Positions 47,451 through 60,391 of a stretch of 64,000 nt of DNA are shown here, one piece after another. The notes below the pieces were generated by a model. It made no database searches. It was not told the origin of the DNA and saw only the letters and a program-made list of their open reading frames with translations. Position 1 is the first letter of the stretch. The number at the start of each line of letters is the position of its first letter. Source of the stretch: Bolinopsis microptera (lineage: Eukaryota; Ctenophora; Tentaculata; Lobata; Bolinopsidae); NCBI RefSeq assembly GCF_026151205.1, contig NC_087077.1:19651975-19715974 (forward strand). Direction: 5' to 3'. The position numbers and the translations under genes are program-made.

Positions 47451-49150
47451 CAGGGAAATAACGATTGTTACAAGATCTGGAGTGGGGACCAATCAGTAGT
47501 CAATCTTCTCGAGTATCCAATGTATCAGTACTAACTTAATAATCCGATCAATTTCCTTGTCGTGTGAAACTGAAGAAACTAAAGAAGTTAAAAAATAGAA
47601 AACTGGACCTGAAATTAGATGAGATGATTGACTGTAATCCTGTATCTACAAGATACTTGATTACAGCGTGGGAACGAATCAACACAAGAGAGATTATAGT
47701 TTCTGAGAATATCTACTGGTAACAAGCTCTTAATTTCACTGGATACTCAATGTCTGAGATGAAGTATCTTAATTTTATTTCAGATATCACACTGTGTTTT
47801 ATATGAGGTTTCAGAGAGACTTTCATGCATCAGATTGAGGGTGGGGCCTATTTAGAAGTATTTTCAGATTAAAAGTATTTAAAAGAAGCACTCACTTTAC
47901 TGAGTGCTGTGAGTAATTACAGGTTGAGATTATCAGTAATGGAGTAATGAGCTTGAAAATGTAAACAGAGAGTTTGTTAAACGTAACAGAAACTTCAAAA
48001 CTAAAAAAGACATGAAATTTTGATAATACTGACCAAATCGGCTGGTAATATTGAATTACAGGGTGCGATAAATTTGTATAAAATATCACCATAATTGTTG
48101 AATATAAAATGTCATCGATAAATACGATAATTTCTTTGCTGTCGACTGTCCCTACATATTATATTAGATTTGAGAATATATTTCTGCCTAACTCTCTCAT
48201 ATAACGGAAGGGGATAATTGAATTGTAATAATGTTCCAGAAAAGTTCACAAAGTAACTTCCTCATGTTGGCTCCGTGCCAGATAACTTCACTTGGTATGA
48301 CTCAATTCTTTATCTGAGCTTATCAGTCAGCAAGTCACCACAACAACTTCCAACTTTTACTATGCTGATCACAGGCCATGCTAGGACATGTGGTTGTGGT
48401 CTGATGCTACATTAAACGGTTTCATTATTTACCATCAAGGTGAACTAATTAGTAAACAATGTACTCTGTACTTTACTAACCAGTAGTAACCACAGGCACA
48501 TCATATTAATGTTATGCTTGCTTGTGGTTTACCCTTGCATCCCACACAACAAGGTGAAGACACACTTCATACCCAACATGTATGACATTCAAATATGTGG
48601 CATCTTCCCATGAGAGGAAAGAGGTTGATGGAAGCTAATAATCCTCGCTAGTGTCCCAGAGAAGAGTGGAATATTTACCTGAATTTAGCAATAATTCAGT
48701 AACTTTGGTTGATTCCTTACACACTACCTAAGTATTGGAACTGGAAAAGATTTTCTACTTCCTTAATCTCTTAAGGAGTGAGGACTCTCAATAATGAGAG
48801 CGGTTAATTATATATATCATCAAGAATAAAGATTGGCATATCAAATCTAAGGTCTGAACTGATATTATATCATTATAATAAAATAACACAATAATAATTG
48901 GTGATGGTGCTTTTAGAGGATCAAAGTTTTGTTTGCATAGAATCGATATTCAATCAGTATTCTGAAATACAATTTTTGGTGATGACCTTGAAATCAAGAA
49001 TACTTCCTTTTTTTCTATCTTTTTGTTCAAGAGGGTGGGCATATCTGGTATAATTTCAGCAACTTTGTGAAGCATTAAGGAGAAACTTATTTTGTAAATC
49101 TTTTAACTTCTATAGGGGGATGACATGTCCGGACATAGTCGAAAGTGTCA

Positions 49151-49167
49151 CCCCCCCCCCCCCCCCC
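49151..49167. repeat. Poly-C run (17 C)
   Basis: Seventeen C residues between GTGTCA and TATATG. Confidence 0.85.
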
Positions 49168-49732
49168 TATATGCTCTGTTTTAATTAATCATCTTCAGTG
49201 AAACGTTAATCACCAGACCAGCTAAAGTCAGCACCAAAAGGTTATCAAACCTTCAATTCATGGCTCTACTGCACCGTTGGGAGGAGTTAATCATTTATAA
49301 TTGCCAAAAAATAATTCCCCTGTTGGTTGATCACAGTATGTAATGCCCGCTCTGTGACTTTAGAACACTTGGCCATTTGAATTGCATACATAAAACAATA
49401 TCTACACTTTTATACACCTGATATCTACTGCGTCTAATGGTAACGTTAAGCCACAACCTCTCCATTAAATGGGCCGATAGGAAATCCCTCTTTTACCACG
49501 AAAAGATAACCCCATCAATTATAGTTGAGGAAGAAATAGGCAAAATGGGCATAATTTTCATCACTTTCGTTCAAAATCTAAAATTTAAAAAATTATTTGT
49601 GATACCATAATGCGCCCTTTGAAACAACATGTTTTGGCATCAGTGTCGCACATCCTAACTACGACTCAAATACCTTTAAAGCTTTAATATCTAATACATA
49701 TTTAAATACATATTTGCCACTAGATAGAATCT

Positions 49733-49924
49733 ATGCTTTGCATAGGAAGGGCAAGAAAGGTGCATATGAGGGGGGGAGTACTTCAATCAGAGAAAGGATC
49801 CTTCGACACACTAGTCTTCACAACATTTGAAGGTAGGGAACTACTCTGCAGAGTGCAGTCCCCTGTGTTTGTAAATCGTATCTCTGAGATGATAGCTGAC
49901 CACAAAAAAGAAGCTATGATTTAG
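49733..49924 (+). pseudogene. Possible C-terminal relic of a retroelement polyprotein
   Basis: Sixty-three codons ending in TAG. The stretch SFDTLVFTTFEGRE followed by FVNRISEMIADHKKE resembles the short conserved tail seen after reverse transcriptase domains in some metazoan retroelements (a S-F-x-P-x-V-F-x-T-x-x-G pattern, then a RL-x-x-x-x-A-x-K helix). No RT boxes are visible upstream, so at best this is a fragment. Recognition is by pattern only. Confidence 0.3.
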
Positions 49925-49942
49925 GTTAAAAATCATATCAGA

Positions 49943-50019
49943 ACCTCAGCACTCAGGCTTGTCTGTTCATAAATAGATTGAAGATATGGCGGAATGACAG
50001 GCTGAGCACCGCCCAGTAA
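49943..50019. mobile_element. MITE-like element, partial copy
   Basis: It shares GTTCATAAAT...GGCGGAATGACAGGCTGAG...CGCCCAGTAA with the fuller copies at 50945, 51343 and 58882. The left terminus is diverged. Confidence 0.55.
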
Positions 50020-50944
50020 CTACGAAGACCACTCATTGCACTGAGGGTAATCAAAGGAAGATCAACAGCCCAATATCCCGGACTGCCAGACATGCCCTTT
50101 AACGTCATCCCTAAGAAGACGAGTTTTTGGTCTCCTAGAATCAGGATTTGTTCATGCAAATTTTCCAAATAATGTATTATGTAAGTATTATATAGAATTT
50201 TACGGACAATATTCCTGGGGGACTCCCGACCAACTGCTTCAGCGTGTAGCCATGATGCACTTTCTACAATGTACAAGCAATAGCTACTTTGTTCTACTTG
50301 CTGTGAGGTGTCTCCGTTGTAGCGCGATGCACTACTGGGTCGCGCGCGCGCATCCAATAATGCTTCTCGCAACCACAGATGGATCGTATGCAGATCGGCG
50401 AGATGCGAAGGATTGACATCGTGAATCAACGCGATGCGTTATTATGCCGCGCCGCGCACTCAATTATGCTTCTCGCAAGACACAAAATCGGCGAAATCAA
50501 AAATGCGCTACTATGCCTCGCCAAGCTCCGATGAATTGACATCGTCAATTAACAACAAAAGTTACATAAAAAGTATTATTGATTATGAACTTTTTTACAC
50601 ACTGATACTCGTAAAATATTTGTTCCAACTCAGCGCGCGTCCTGCGGTAGGTTATAAACTTGACCATTGTTAAAGGTCTGGCCCGGCGCGCGCTACTTCG
50701 TAGCACTTGCCGTCTTCGAGAAGAAAGCGGCGCGCGCTACTTCGAAGAAATTTAGACGAGTAGCATCCGTCAAACAGTTAAGTCACGGTCAAGGCACGGT
50801 TAAACTTAATAATATAAAGCACGGTTGAGAAACAAACACTTAACACACGGTCGCGGTCGCGGTTAAAGCCATAGTTTGTTTGAAACAAATATTTTACGAG
50901 TATCAGTATCACCCGTTAATGATTTGTTAGAAACACATTTAAAA
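50020..50944. other. Region with GC-rich GGCGCGCGC repeats
   Basis: GGCGCGCGCTACTTCG occurs twice (about 50694 and 50730), and CGCGATGC words recur at 50320-50450. The minus-strand frame at 49953-50429 covers part of the MITE-like copy and shows no family I know. Confidence 0.4.
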
Positions 50945-51041
50945 TTACCTGAGGACCCCAGGCTATTATGTTCATTAACATAAAGATTTGGCGGAATGAA
51001 TAAAGATTTGGCGGAATGACAGGCTGAGCGCGGCCCAGTAA
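50945..51041. mobile_element. MITE-like element, copy 1
   Basis: Begins TTACCTGAGGACCCCAGGCT and ends CAGGCTGAGCGCGGCCCAGTAA-like. The ends are imperfect inverted repeats (TTACcTG...CTCAGcCT against TTACTGGGC...CTCAGCCT), with ATTATGTTCAT and GGCGGAATGA inside. Confidence 0.6.
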
Positions 51042-51342
51042 ATTTAAAAGTGTGTTTTTTAAATGTTTCGTGCATAAAGTTCGTTCGGTTTTAAAAGTGC
51101 GTTTAGTGCGCACAAACCAACTATGGTTAAAGCACGGTTAAGGAACAGACACCTGACACTTAACGCACGGCTAAGGCACAGTGTTGTATCACGTTGCGAC
51201 CCCCACGGTCGTTTCACTATGGTGATACAGGGGGAGCGGCGGGTCATACAACGTATGACAAGGCACAGTGTACGTAGGTACAGTTAACACACAGTTGAAA
51301 CAAACGGATAATAAACGCACTGCTATAAGTCACGGGTATTAC

Positions 51343-51445
51343 TTACCTGGGGACCTCAGGCTATTATGTTCATAAACATAGAGAATAGAGAATAATCCGC
51401 CGAATAGAGATTCAGCGAAATGAGAGGCTGAGTGCAGCCCAGTAA
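51343..51445. mobile_element. MITE-like element, copy 2
   Basis: Begins TTACCTGGGGACCTCAGGCT and ends GAGGCTGAGTGCAGCCCAGT + AA. Same internal landmarks as copy 1 with a short AGAATAG insertion. About 20-bp imperfect terminal inverted repeats. Confidence 0.6.
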
Positions 51446-52220
51446 GGGTATTACACATATCAACTGAAAGCTTTTTTAAGTACTCTCGATCGATGATCAA
51501 CAGTCTGTTATTTTACTCCAAAATATTATGTACAATTTTTGCTTAGGTCACATGATTCTATTTTGTATTTGTTGTCACCAATTCGTCCCTATGACTATAG
51601 TCACGTGAAGAAAGCTTGATTTTCTGACCGCAGAGACGCATGTGGAAACACGTGACCTTTCAAGATTAACAAAATTCCTTCTACATACCTCCTGATAATC
51701 GCTGGACGTAGTAGCAAGAAATCTGCTGCAATTTTTTCTATTTCGTTCAAATTTGTTGTAATTATCAATTGCAATTTTCAAATCTTGTTCAATTTTGTAT
51801 TAACTTTAAGATAAATAGATACAACGATTTCCGGTGTCATAGCAGTTGAATCATTCATATATGATCAGTATTCAGTAAGAGTTAATCATATAAATTACTA
51901 TTAATCATACTCGCAGTGGGGAGAAGGGGGGGACACATTTTCAGGTTATAGAGTTGCAAAATCCGAATAAATTTTTTGAAGTTTCCACTTCCTTCCTCCC
52001 GCCTCTGAGAGAATAATTCTCAGAACTAAGAGAAAGGTTTTATTTAACTTGATTAGTCATTGAAGCTTTTATAAATTGAGAAAATGTGCCCCCCTCTAGC
52101 TCATAAATCATAGATCAACCATAATAACATTATAATTAGAATTATTGGTGTAAGGATCGTATAATATGATAATATCATATCAATTCAACTGATATCACAT
52201 CATCGAAGAATAACATCCAA
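51446..52220. other. Unique sequence
   Basis: No gene or repeat of note. Short minus-strand frames (51575-51781) lack splice support. Confidence 0.4.
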
Positions 52221-53640
52221 TATATTTTCATCTAATATCACAAATAATATTCCTCAAAGTCACAAATTATTACAATCAGTGTCACTTATATCAAGAGACT
52301 ATTATTCCTCAATGTCACTTAACATTCCAATCAAAGTCCCTTTAAATATCAAGTGACTATTATTCCTCAATGTCACTTAACATCCAAATCATAGGTCCTT
52401 ATATCAAAAGACTATTATTCCTCAAAGTCACTTAACATCCCAAACTTAACATCCAAATCAAAGTCCCTTTAAATATCAAGAGACTATTATTCCTCAATGT
52501 CACTTAACATCCAAATCATAGGTCCTTATATCAAAAGACTATTATTCCTCAACGTCACTTAACATCCCAATCAAAGTTTCTTATATCAAAAGACTATTAT
52601 TCCTCAACGTCACTTAACATCCAAATCAAAGTCCCTTATATCAAGAGACTATTATTCCTCAACGTCACTTAACATCCAAATCAAAGGTCCTTATAACAAT
52701 AGACTATTATTCCTCAACGTCACTTAACATCCCAATCAAAATCCCTTATATCAAGAGACTATTATTCCTCAATGTCACTTAACATCCAAATCATAGGTCC
52801 TTATATCAAAAGACTATTATTCCTCAACGTCACTTAACATCCCAATCAAAGTTTCTTATATCAAAAGACTATTATTCCTCAACGTCACTTAACATCCAAA
52901 TCAAAGTCCCTTATATCAAGAGACTATTATTCCTCAACGTCACTTAACATCCAAATCAAAGGTCCTTATAACAATAGACTATTATTCCTCAACGTCACTT
53001 AACATCCCAATCAAAATCCCTTATATCAAGAGACTATTATTCCTCAATGTCACTCAACATCCCAATCAAAGGTCCTTATATCAAGAGACTATTATTCCTC
53101 AACGTCACTTAACATCCCAATCAAAATCCCTTATATCAAGAGACTATTATTCCTCAATGTCACTTAACATCCAAATCAAAGGTCCTTATATCAAGAGACT
53201 ATTATTCCTCAACGTCACTTAACATCCAAATCAAAGGTCCTTATAACAATAGACTATTATTCCTCAATGTCACTTAACATCCAAATCAAAGGTCCTTATA
53301 ACAATAGACTATTATTCCTCAATGTCACTTAACATCCAAATCAAAGGTCCTTATATCAAGAGACTATTATTCCTCAACGTCACTTAACATCCCAATCAAA
53401 GTCCCTTATATCAAGAGACTATTATTCCTCAATGTCACTTAACATCCAAATCAAAGGTCCTTATATCAAGAGACTATTATTCCTCAACGTCACTTAACAT
53501 CCCAATCAAAGGTCCTTATATCAAGAGACTATTATTCCTCAACGTCACTTAACATCCAAATCAAAGTTCCTTATATCAAGAGACTATTATTCCTCAATGT
53601 CACTTAACATCACAATCAAAATCACCTTTATCAGGTTACG
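52221..53640. repeat. 55-bp minisatellite with higher-order structure
   Basis: About 25 units of TCAAAGTCCCTTATATCAAG, AGACTATTATTCCTCAACGT, CACTTAACATCCAAA. Variants AGTTTC, AGGTCC, ATCCC, ATAGGTCC and AACAATAGAC occur in a repeated order: about 52515-52770 recurs at 52792-53045, a period of about five units (277 bp). Confidence 0.95.
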
Positions 53641-54317
53641 TACAATCTAAGCCACTTATTATCAAAGTCACTTTTGATAAATAACTTGTATTACTGATCG
53701 AAAGTCACTTGATTTCATAATCAAGTTACCTTTATTAAATACCTTGTATTCTTCAAAGTTACTTAATATCACGATCAAGTCGTATTCCTCATATTAATCA
53801 TTCAGAAGAAATTGTTCGCTCATTTCACTCAGAGATAATAGTTACTCCCACAAGAATGGTAGAAAATTATGCACATAATGTGCTCAGAAAGTAAATGTAG
53901 TATGTCATGAGTGAACAGTCCCTTAGACTCATAATTCATATATCCAAATAATGTGGTCATATCAAGCTACTAAGATGGACGAAAACATTGTGCCTTTTCA
54001 TCTGAGCAACTTAACATCATCAACTAATACTTTATAACTCAACTCTATATCGAGTATCAAACTTTAAATAATATTCTTTTTGCCGTGTTTTACAGGTCCT
54101 CTTCTTGGTGTCAATATCAGGGGTCGTTTATCTTCTCTTCGGTTTACATTTCGTCTATCTTCATCTGCATACAGTTGGTGTTTGAGAGTGGAGAGGTGCG
54201 TGTGAAGCAGACTTTCACAATTGTGGGGTTTGTGTTGTGGCACTTCTCTTTTTTCAGCGAGCTAGTTTAGGGCAGGTTGAGGTTTACACTTTACTACGTA
54301 CTACGTAGGTTACGACA
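53641..54317. other. Downstream flank of the coiled-coil gene
   Basis: Decayed 55-bp array units to about 53780, then unique sequence that would include the 3' UTR of the minus-strand gene. The plus-strand frame at 54085-54270 is not supported. Confidence 0.4.
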
Positions 54318-57300
54318 TTATCCTTGACGTTTTTTAAGCCTTTTGTCCAGTTTCTCTTTTTCCGAAGTTAGCTCCTGATTCTCCTCGGTGAGATACTGAT
54401 TCTCCGTGGTCATGTCATCGATCAGGAATTTGTACTCCTCCTGCATAAGACAAAATCCAGACCGTGCTTCGGTGAGTTGTTTGTTGAGGCTGTCATTGTC
54501 CGCGGACAGTTCTTCCTTGTCCATGGTTAGATTCTTAACCACGTATTTATAGCCGGCACAGTAAGACTCTAAAGAGGCGAAATTGTTTTTGAGTTCAGTA
54601 TTGTCCCCGGAAAGCTTTATATTTTCAACGGTTAGGTTCTGAACCATATCTTTGTAGCCGGCCTCCATGGCACTAAAACCAGACCGTTCCTCGACAAGTT
54701 GTTTGTTGAGGTTTTCAGTTTCCGCGGACAGCTTTTCGTTTGCCATGGTTAGATTCTGAACCACATCTTTGTAGCCAACCTCCAATTCCATGGCACAAAA
54801 ACCAGACCGTTCCTCGACAAGTTGTTTGTTGAGGTTTTCAGTTTCCGCGGACAGTTTTTTCCTTGCCATGGTTAGATTCTGAACCATATTTTGGTAGTTG
54901 ACACAGTAAGTCTCAAAAGCGACGAGTTTGTTGGCGAGTCCTTTATTGTCACCGGACAGCTTTATCTTTTCAACGGTAAGGTTCTGAACCATATCTTTGT
55001 AGTCGAGAAGTCGTTCTTTCAGGTTTTCATTTTCGGTGGTTATGTTCTGGAACACGTTTGCGTTGTGATCCTCGGTTTCACAAAGTTCAGACTGCATCTC
55101 GAGAAGGCCGTCTTTAAATTTCTTATTCAAATCACGCAGCACTGTAATATCTTTTTCGTATGCTTGGTTGGTTTCTGAAGTAACGCGGCTAGGTAACAAA
55201 ACTGAGCAACAATAAACAAAGAAATTTCATCAACCTTGCGTAAATTTTTGATTGTTGTGTGTTGATAATGATAATATTTCAATAATATTTAAAATAATGT
55301 TTAAAATTTGAAACTGCACTTCAAATGAAAACAGCAATAAAACAGTTCATCGAGGAATGGGACTTACTGAATAAACCATTAACTCGCTGAACCAAACGAA
55401 ATCTATCCTGCTCAACTTCCTGCAGTCTCTCGTACAAGTCATGTTCCTGAGCTCTGGCGATGTAAATTTCCTCTTGTGAAAGTCGAAGATAGTATTTTAA
55501 CCGTTCAACCTCTTCTTCTGCATTGCACAAGGAAATCATCATGTCGACTTCGCGTTCTACGTCATCAGTATTAATAAATTCAGGTTCAGGTTCAGGTTTG
55601 ACTGGATTACACTGGTTCTAGTGAAGGAAATCAATATTAAACATTTAAACTACATTAAAAATAAAATCTGTTTTCGTTTAACTTTGGATTTTATTTTAAT
55701 TCGTTTGATGTAAAGTTGCTGCATCATTTTTGAATTTTTGTTTTAATTAAAAGCCTCATTTCTAATTTGTAATTTTGAAGTTTTGTTAAATTTAAATGTA
55801 TATTACGTTATGTCATTATAATATTATTACGTTCATGTCATTATATATTGTGCGCGCGCACTTATTTTCAATTTGTATAATACGTACATACTATACGAAA
55901 CATTGCCAATTACAGCCATGGCCATAATTTTTTGTTTTTATCAACAAAACTGTTGCTAATTAAAATTATTATCATTGCTAGGAAATATTTGATTAAAAAC
56001 TATTAGTGTAAAAATATATTAAAATTTTGGTGCTCATGTAACAAAATAAATTTGAATTGTATTTCATACAAGCAAAGAAAACTGTCATTGTTATGCCAAC
56101 TAAGCGCGCCGCGCGATGTTGATATTCTGGACAAAATTAGACATTCATTCGAAAAGCGAAAAATTTTATTAAGGAGCACGTTAATTCCCCTAAACTTGTT
56201 ACTATGCGTAACTATGCGCCTAGGTGACCGGTTTGATCCGGTTTGATCCGGTTCGGTATCCTGTAACCCAGTATACCAAAGAATTGTGATTCGGTCGAAA
56301 ATTCAAACCAAGTCTCAGATTTCAAAATTCTTTCCAACCGCTACATATTCAAAAAACATTTAAGCTATTTAGTTGACTGTATCTTTAAGAATGAATAAAA
56401 TAGCAGAGTTGGTGACTTTTTTCATGATTACATTCATAAAGTTTTGACTTGAATATTTATATTATGCAGTGGCCGCTTCATTTAAGGCTTATATAAAAAC
56501 GTGAGGAACAAAATATAATATGATTATGAATATGATAATTGTATTGAAAATTGAATGAAGTTTTTAACTAAAATGTTTACTTTGATGTTAGTCTCAGAGT
56601 CAATCCCAGAATCATCTGGATTAGGAACAATCGGAATCGGCTGCATATTTTCTTCGATAATTCCGTGCTTAAAATCGAATTGTTCGGTTGGTTCGGTAAA
56701 AGAGATCATACGAGCTTGGTCTTCGGCAGGGTGGCATATCCTTTGTTCGGGTACGTAACTTACATCACAATTAACAAGAGTGGCCTGAAAACCCATTAAT
56801 TATCATTAAAACTTTAAAAGTAGAACTTATAATCTTATTAAAACCATACAAATAACTGGAAATTAAAGTATCTGACCTAATATCTGTTAACAAACAAATT
56901 GTTCCTATGCACATCATGCAACTAGCTTTTTAATGCTTGAGCCTCCACAATTTGAATCCAAAACTGATTACATATCATGTCATGATTTCTTACACAGAAA
57001 AATAAAACAAGTCTATCTTTCGCCTTTCACAAGGTCGTACCTCAGAATCGCTCGAATCCATTAAGTCCGTATTATTTTCAACAGTAGTCCGAGTTTTAGT
57101 GTTCAACAACTCTTCCTCTACTTTTGAAAGTTTCTCTTGGAGAATTTTATTCTTTTCTATCTCCTTTTGTTTCTCTTCCCATTCATTGTGGGTCTTCACC
57201 TGCTCATGGTAGAGGTTGACCTGTTCTTGGTAGGTTTTCTGCTGTTCTTCGGCAACCATCTCATTCAATTTACATATTTGTGACTTGAGACTAGCGTTTT

Positions 57301-57750
57301 CAGCATCTTTATTCCACATTTCTTGTTCGAGGTGTTCAACTCTTTCCCGCAGAAGACGGCTCTTTGTCATCTCATCTTCAAGCAGCTTGTTTGATTCCTC
57401 TTCTTTTGCAAGAGTAGGGATTGCTGGGTTCAATGTTTTCTGGTCCTCTTCCAGGAACTTGGCTTGCTGTAAAGAATGTGTTAGTATTAGTTATCAGCTG
57501 AGATTCCTTTTTCTTAATGAAAAGCTCGAATACAGCGTGATCTTTTTAATGATTATTAATTACAGATTTATTTGAAATATAACAGTCATTGAAATTAGCG
57601 GATAGCCTCGATTTTAAACAATAAACAAACCGTGGAGCAAGATTCCTGAATTTGCTGAATTTCTGTTCGATTTTGAAGCGGTGTTACTGATTGAGTCTTT
57701 CTGACAAGTTTCTGATTTTCAACCTTTTTCTTGCTTGTCAGATATGAATC
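54318..57750 (-). CDS. Five-exon coiled-coil protein with NLT-motif repeats
   Basis: Exons at 57631-57750, 57041-57466, 56581-56784, 55368-55617 and 54318-55201 (TAA at 54318-54320). All junctions are GT-AG; leftover bases are 0/0, 0/0, 0/0 and 1/2, and the frame stays open for 627 codons. Exon 2 (residues 41-182) is a heptad-like coiled coil rich in Glu, Gln and Lys. Exon 3 (183-250) is non-helical and acidic. Exon 4 starts with a PEPEPE stretch and returns to coiled coil. The last exon (from about 334) carries six diverged repeats of 35-41 residues, each starting Y[KQ]xxVxNLT or similar and continuing with xxKLSxxTExLNKQL; two adjacent units are almost identical. It ends KLDKRLKKRQG. No signal peptide or membrane segment is visible. 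It is probably an intracellular structural or scaffolding protein; I do not recognise the family. The start codon is not resolved: a phase-compatible donor lies at 58115/58116. Confidence 0.8.
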
Positions 57751-58500
57751 CTGTGAGATTGTTAATAAGTTAAACATTTACTAATTCTACGTTGCATTAT
57801 CCTACATGAGACTAAAACCGACAGGAACAACCGAAAAGTAAAGTTATGGCAAGTGAGGAGAAATTGGATGAATACATAATTGCAGGACGCAACGTAGTAT
57901 GTATGATGTGGAAAAGTTTACTAATACAGCTCTTCATAAAAATTAATCAGAAAAACCGGCCTTAACAAATCGATCAACAGCATAAATGTCTTTGTGGTTT
58001 TTAAACAAAAAGATTACTCCAAGCACCACGGCCCAAAAAAAACTAATAATGAAGGTTGATGTCAAAAAACAATGAAATTGAAAAGGCTGTATGTAAACGC
58101 TTTAAATTTACTTACAATATCACTAGATGCTTGTGTACTGTAAGTCCTGACCCATAGTAACTTTAATGTCAGACAACTGTAGATAATCTTTTAACTTTGT
58201 ATTTTCCTGAATTTTCCAAACGAAACGATAGGGCGGACGGACTATAAGCGAATGTATTAGAAACGAATAAAGAACTGAGGTTTAACGTGTGAGGGAAGCT
58301 TCTTATGGCGCCCTGGTCTGTTGCCATGGGGAACGCGTGCGCGCGTGTTCTCATTGCATGTGACGAGATCACGTCCTGCGCTTTGGTGTTTGGGCTAGAT
58401 CGATCCTCAACGGTTACATTATCTTTCATTCGCCATTCATTGTCCGTGAAAGTGTTCGAGGGCCTTAGCTCATCTTTGATAGTTTGCGGTTAAGATATAA
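57751..58500 (-). other. 5' region of the coiled-coil gene, first exon(s) unresolved
   Basis: A strong minus-strand donor (GATATT|GTAAGT at 58115/58116) could feed exon 57631-57750 in phase 0, but the matching open frame has no ATG and would need an acceptor such as ATCTACAG near 58170. Further upstream, 58300-58460 is CpG-rich (GCGCGCGTG) and may be the promoter or first exon. A minus-strand frame from ATG at 58429 stays open to 58169 without a good donor. Confidence 0.35.
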
Positions 58501-58881
58501 GCTCTAATTTCCACAAAACTTTACAGCGTTTACTGTTCACGGTATTCACTGATCCGTCTTCATTTATAGCATTATGATAAAGCATACTGATAACAAATTT
58601 CTGCTATGATTAAGGACACTTATCCTATTTATTTAATTCCAATTCCATTACTTCTGACCTCAATCTGGACATAAACTCCGTTAAAATGGTGAACCTTTAG
58701 TCAGCTTATATTTGAAATAGGAAAAATTGGAACGGTTCGGTAAATCAAAACGTCAATTTCTCTAATTTTCGCCGGAAGTCTTGCTTCCAGAACAGCTCAA
58801 ACGTGACTTGTACTATCCTTTGTTAACCCAGTACCCACTAATTGTTCTCATTTTAAGATTAACTACTGGTGGCTGTAGCAA

Positions 58882-59006
58882 TAACCTGGCGTGAACCCCT
58901 GCACTTGCAGGCTATAACTCTATAACTCTATAAGTATAATGTTCATAAACTTAAAGATAAAACATAATAAAGATGCGGCAGATCAATGACAGGCTGAGCC
59001 CAGTAA
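58882..59006. mobile_element. MITE-like element, copy 3
   Basis: Begins TAACCTGGCGTGAACCCC and ends GACAGGCTGAGCCCAGTAA, with TATAATGTTCATAAAC inside. Longer than copies 1 and 2 because of a CTATAACTCTATAA duplication. Confidence 0.5.
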
Positions 59007-59368
59007 TAGTACTGAGTACTACTCATCGTCATTAACTTAGTCTTATCTCCATGCCTTTTTTACTCGTGTTTAAATTATTATATTCGTTTTTTTTTCCGTG
59101 AAATTGTATTTGTAACGCGGTTAATTTTTAAGATTTTATTTTTATAGCATTCTTTCGATTTTTAGAGTTCTGATCGTATTAGTCATACTTGTAGAGTGTG
59201 CAGTACCGTGTTTGGTCTCCCGTCAGATTTACAGACGAATAATTTATTCGAGTTTATTTATACGTTATTATTGCTGTACTGTAGGCACGGGTTACACTAG
59301 TCATCTAATATTTGCAATATCTTTGCATTTTTGCCATGAAATTATTTCCTATTTCTAACTTATAATAA
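59007..59368. other. Unique AT-rich spacer
   Basis: I see nothing to annotate. Confidence 0.4.
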
Positions 59369-59846
59369 TGCACTCCCAGATTTATAGGAAACTAATTTGC
59401 AACTGTTACAGAAAAAATTATAATCTAATTTTCAAAAATGCACATGCCAGATTTATAAAACCTAATTTGCAATTGTTACAATAAAAATTAAAATCTAACT
59501 TCAAAAATGCACACCCAGATTTATAGGAAACTAATTTGCAACTGTTACAGTAAAAATTAAAATCTAACTTTCAAAAATGCACATCCAGATTTATAGAAAA
59601 CTAATTTGCAATTGTTACAGTAAAAATTAAAATATACTTATAAAAATGCACTCCCAGATTTATAGGAAACTAATTTGCAACTGTTACAGTAAAAATTAAA
59701 ATCTAACTATTATAAAAAATGCACTCCCAGATTTATAGAAAACTAATTTTGAATTTGCTAAATTAAAATCTAACTTATAAAAATGCACTCCCAGATTTAT
59801 AGAAAACCAATTTGCAATTGTTACAGTAAAAATTAACATCTAGATA
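59369..59846. repeat. ~69-bp tandem repeat
   Basis: About seven units of ATGCACTCCCAGATTTATAG, then GAAACTAATTTGCAACTGTT, then ACAGTAAAAATTAAAATCTA and an A/T tail; the units vary from 65 to 74 bp. Confidence 0.9.
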
Positions 59847-60391
59847 AAGATTTATTATTCATGCTAATTGTTCGCGTTCATATTATTAAGTTTTGTTAGA
59901 TTTGAGGAGATTTGTTTCAAAGTCCGTTAGTCGTTTACGTGTTCAAAGGTATATCTGGAGTCGCTGAAAAAGATCCACAAAATAAATCAAGGCTCTCACG
60001 TACAGATCTAACCAGACCCCTCTCGCGCTTGCAGTAGCGCCCAACCGCCATTATATGCGTCACGTAGCATGCGAAGTCCGCTAGTAGATGTCAGTGTTTT
60101 TAAGTTCGCTTCGATCTCGTCACCTGAAGAAGTTTTTGTTAATAATAATAATAATATGTAAGTTTATTGCATATCGTAATCATGATACAGACTAGTATTT
60201 AATTATTTTCAATATATTTTAACACCTAAGAATAAGATCTAAAATTTTATGAATCTAATCCAACGTTTGTATTTTTGTAACGTTTTTAATTTTTATAATC
60301 CTTTTATGATTTATCACTCCATAAAAAATGTAACTTTTGAAAAATAATACTAATATTCTTACTGACCTGGTGTATCCATTGGAAAGGATTT
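59847..60391. other. Downstream flank of the pore-former locus
   Basis: Contains an (AAT)n tract at about 60143. A minus-strand donor (ACCAG|GTCAGT, about 60364) and an acceptor (AACTTCTTCAG, about 60130) could bound a 3' UTR intron or a further exon of the locus above. Confidence 0.35.

Larger units (their letters stand above)
45833..49150. other. Mostly unique sequence
   Basis: It contains an ACTGCGTGCAA repeat (46207-46250), a G-rich tract (46840-46851), a (GT)n tract (47433-47450) and no well-supported gene. The plus-strand interval at 46250-46450 is described separately. Confidence 0.4.

Noticed and set aside
58305-58493. Plus-strand 62-codon frame opposite the coiled-coil gene's upstream region
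   Set aside because: It lies in a CpG-rich putative promoter; no splice signal or domain.
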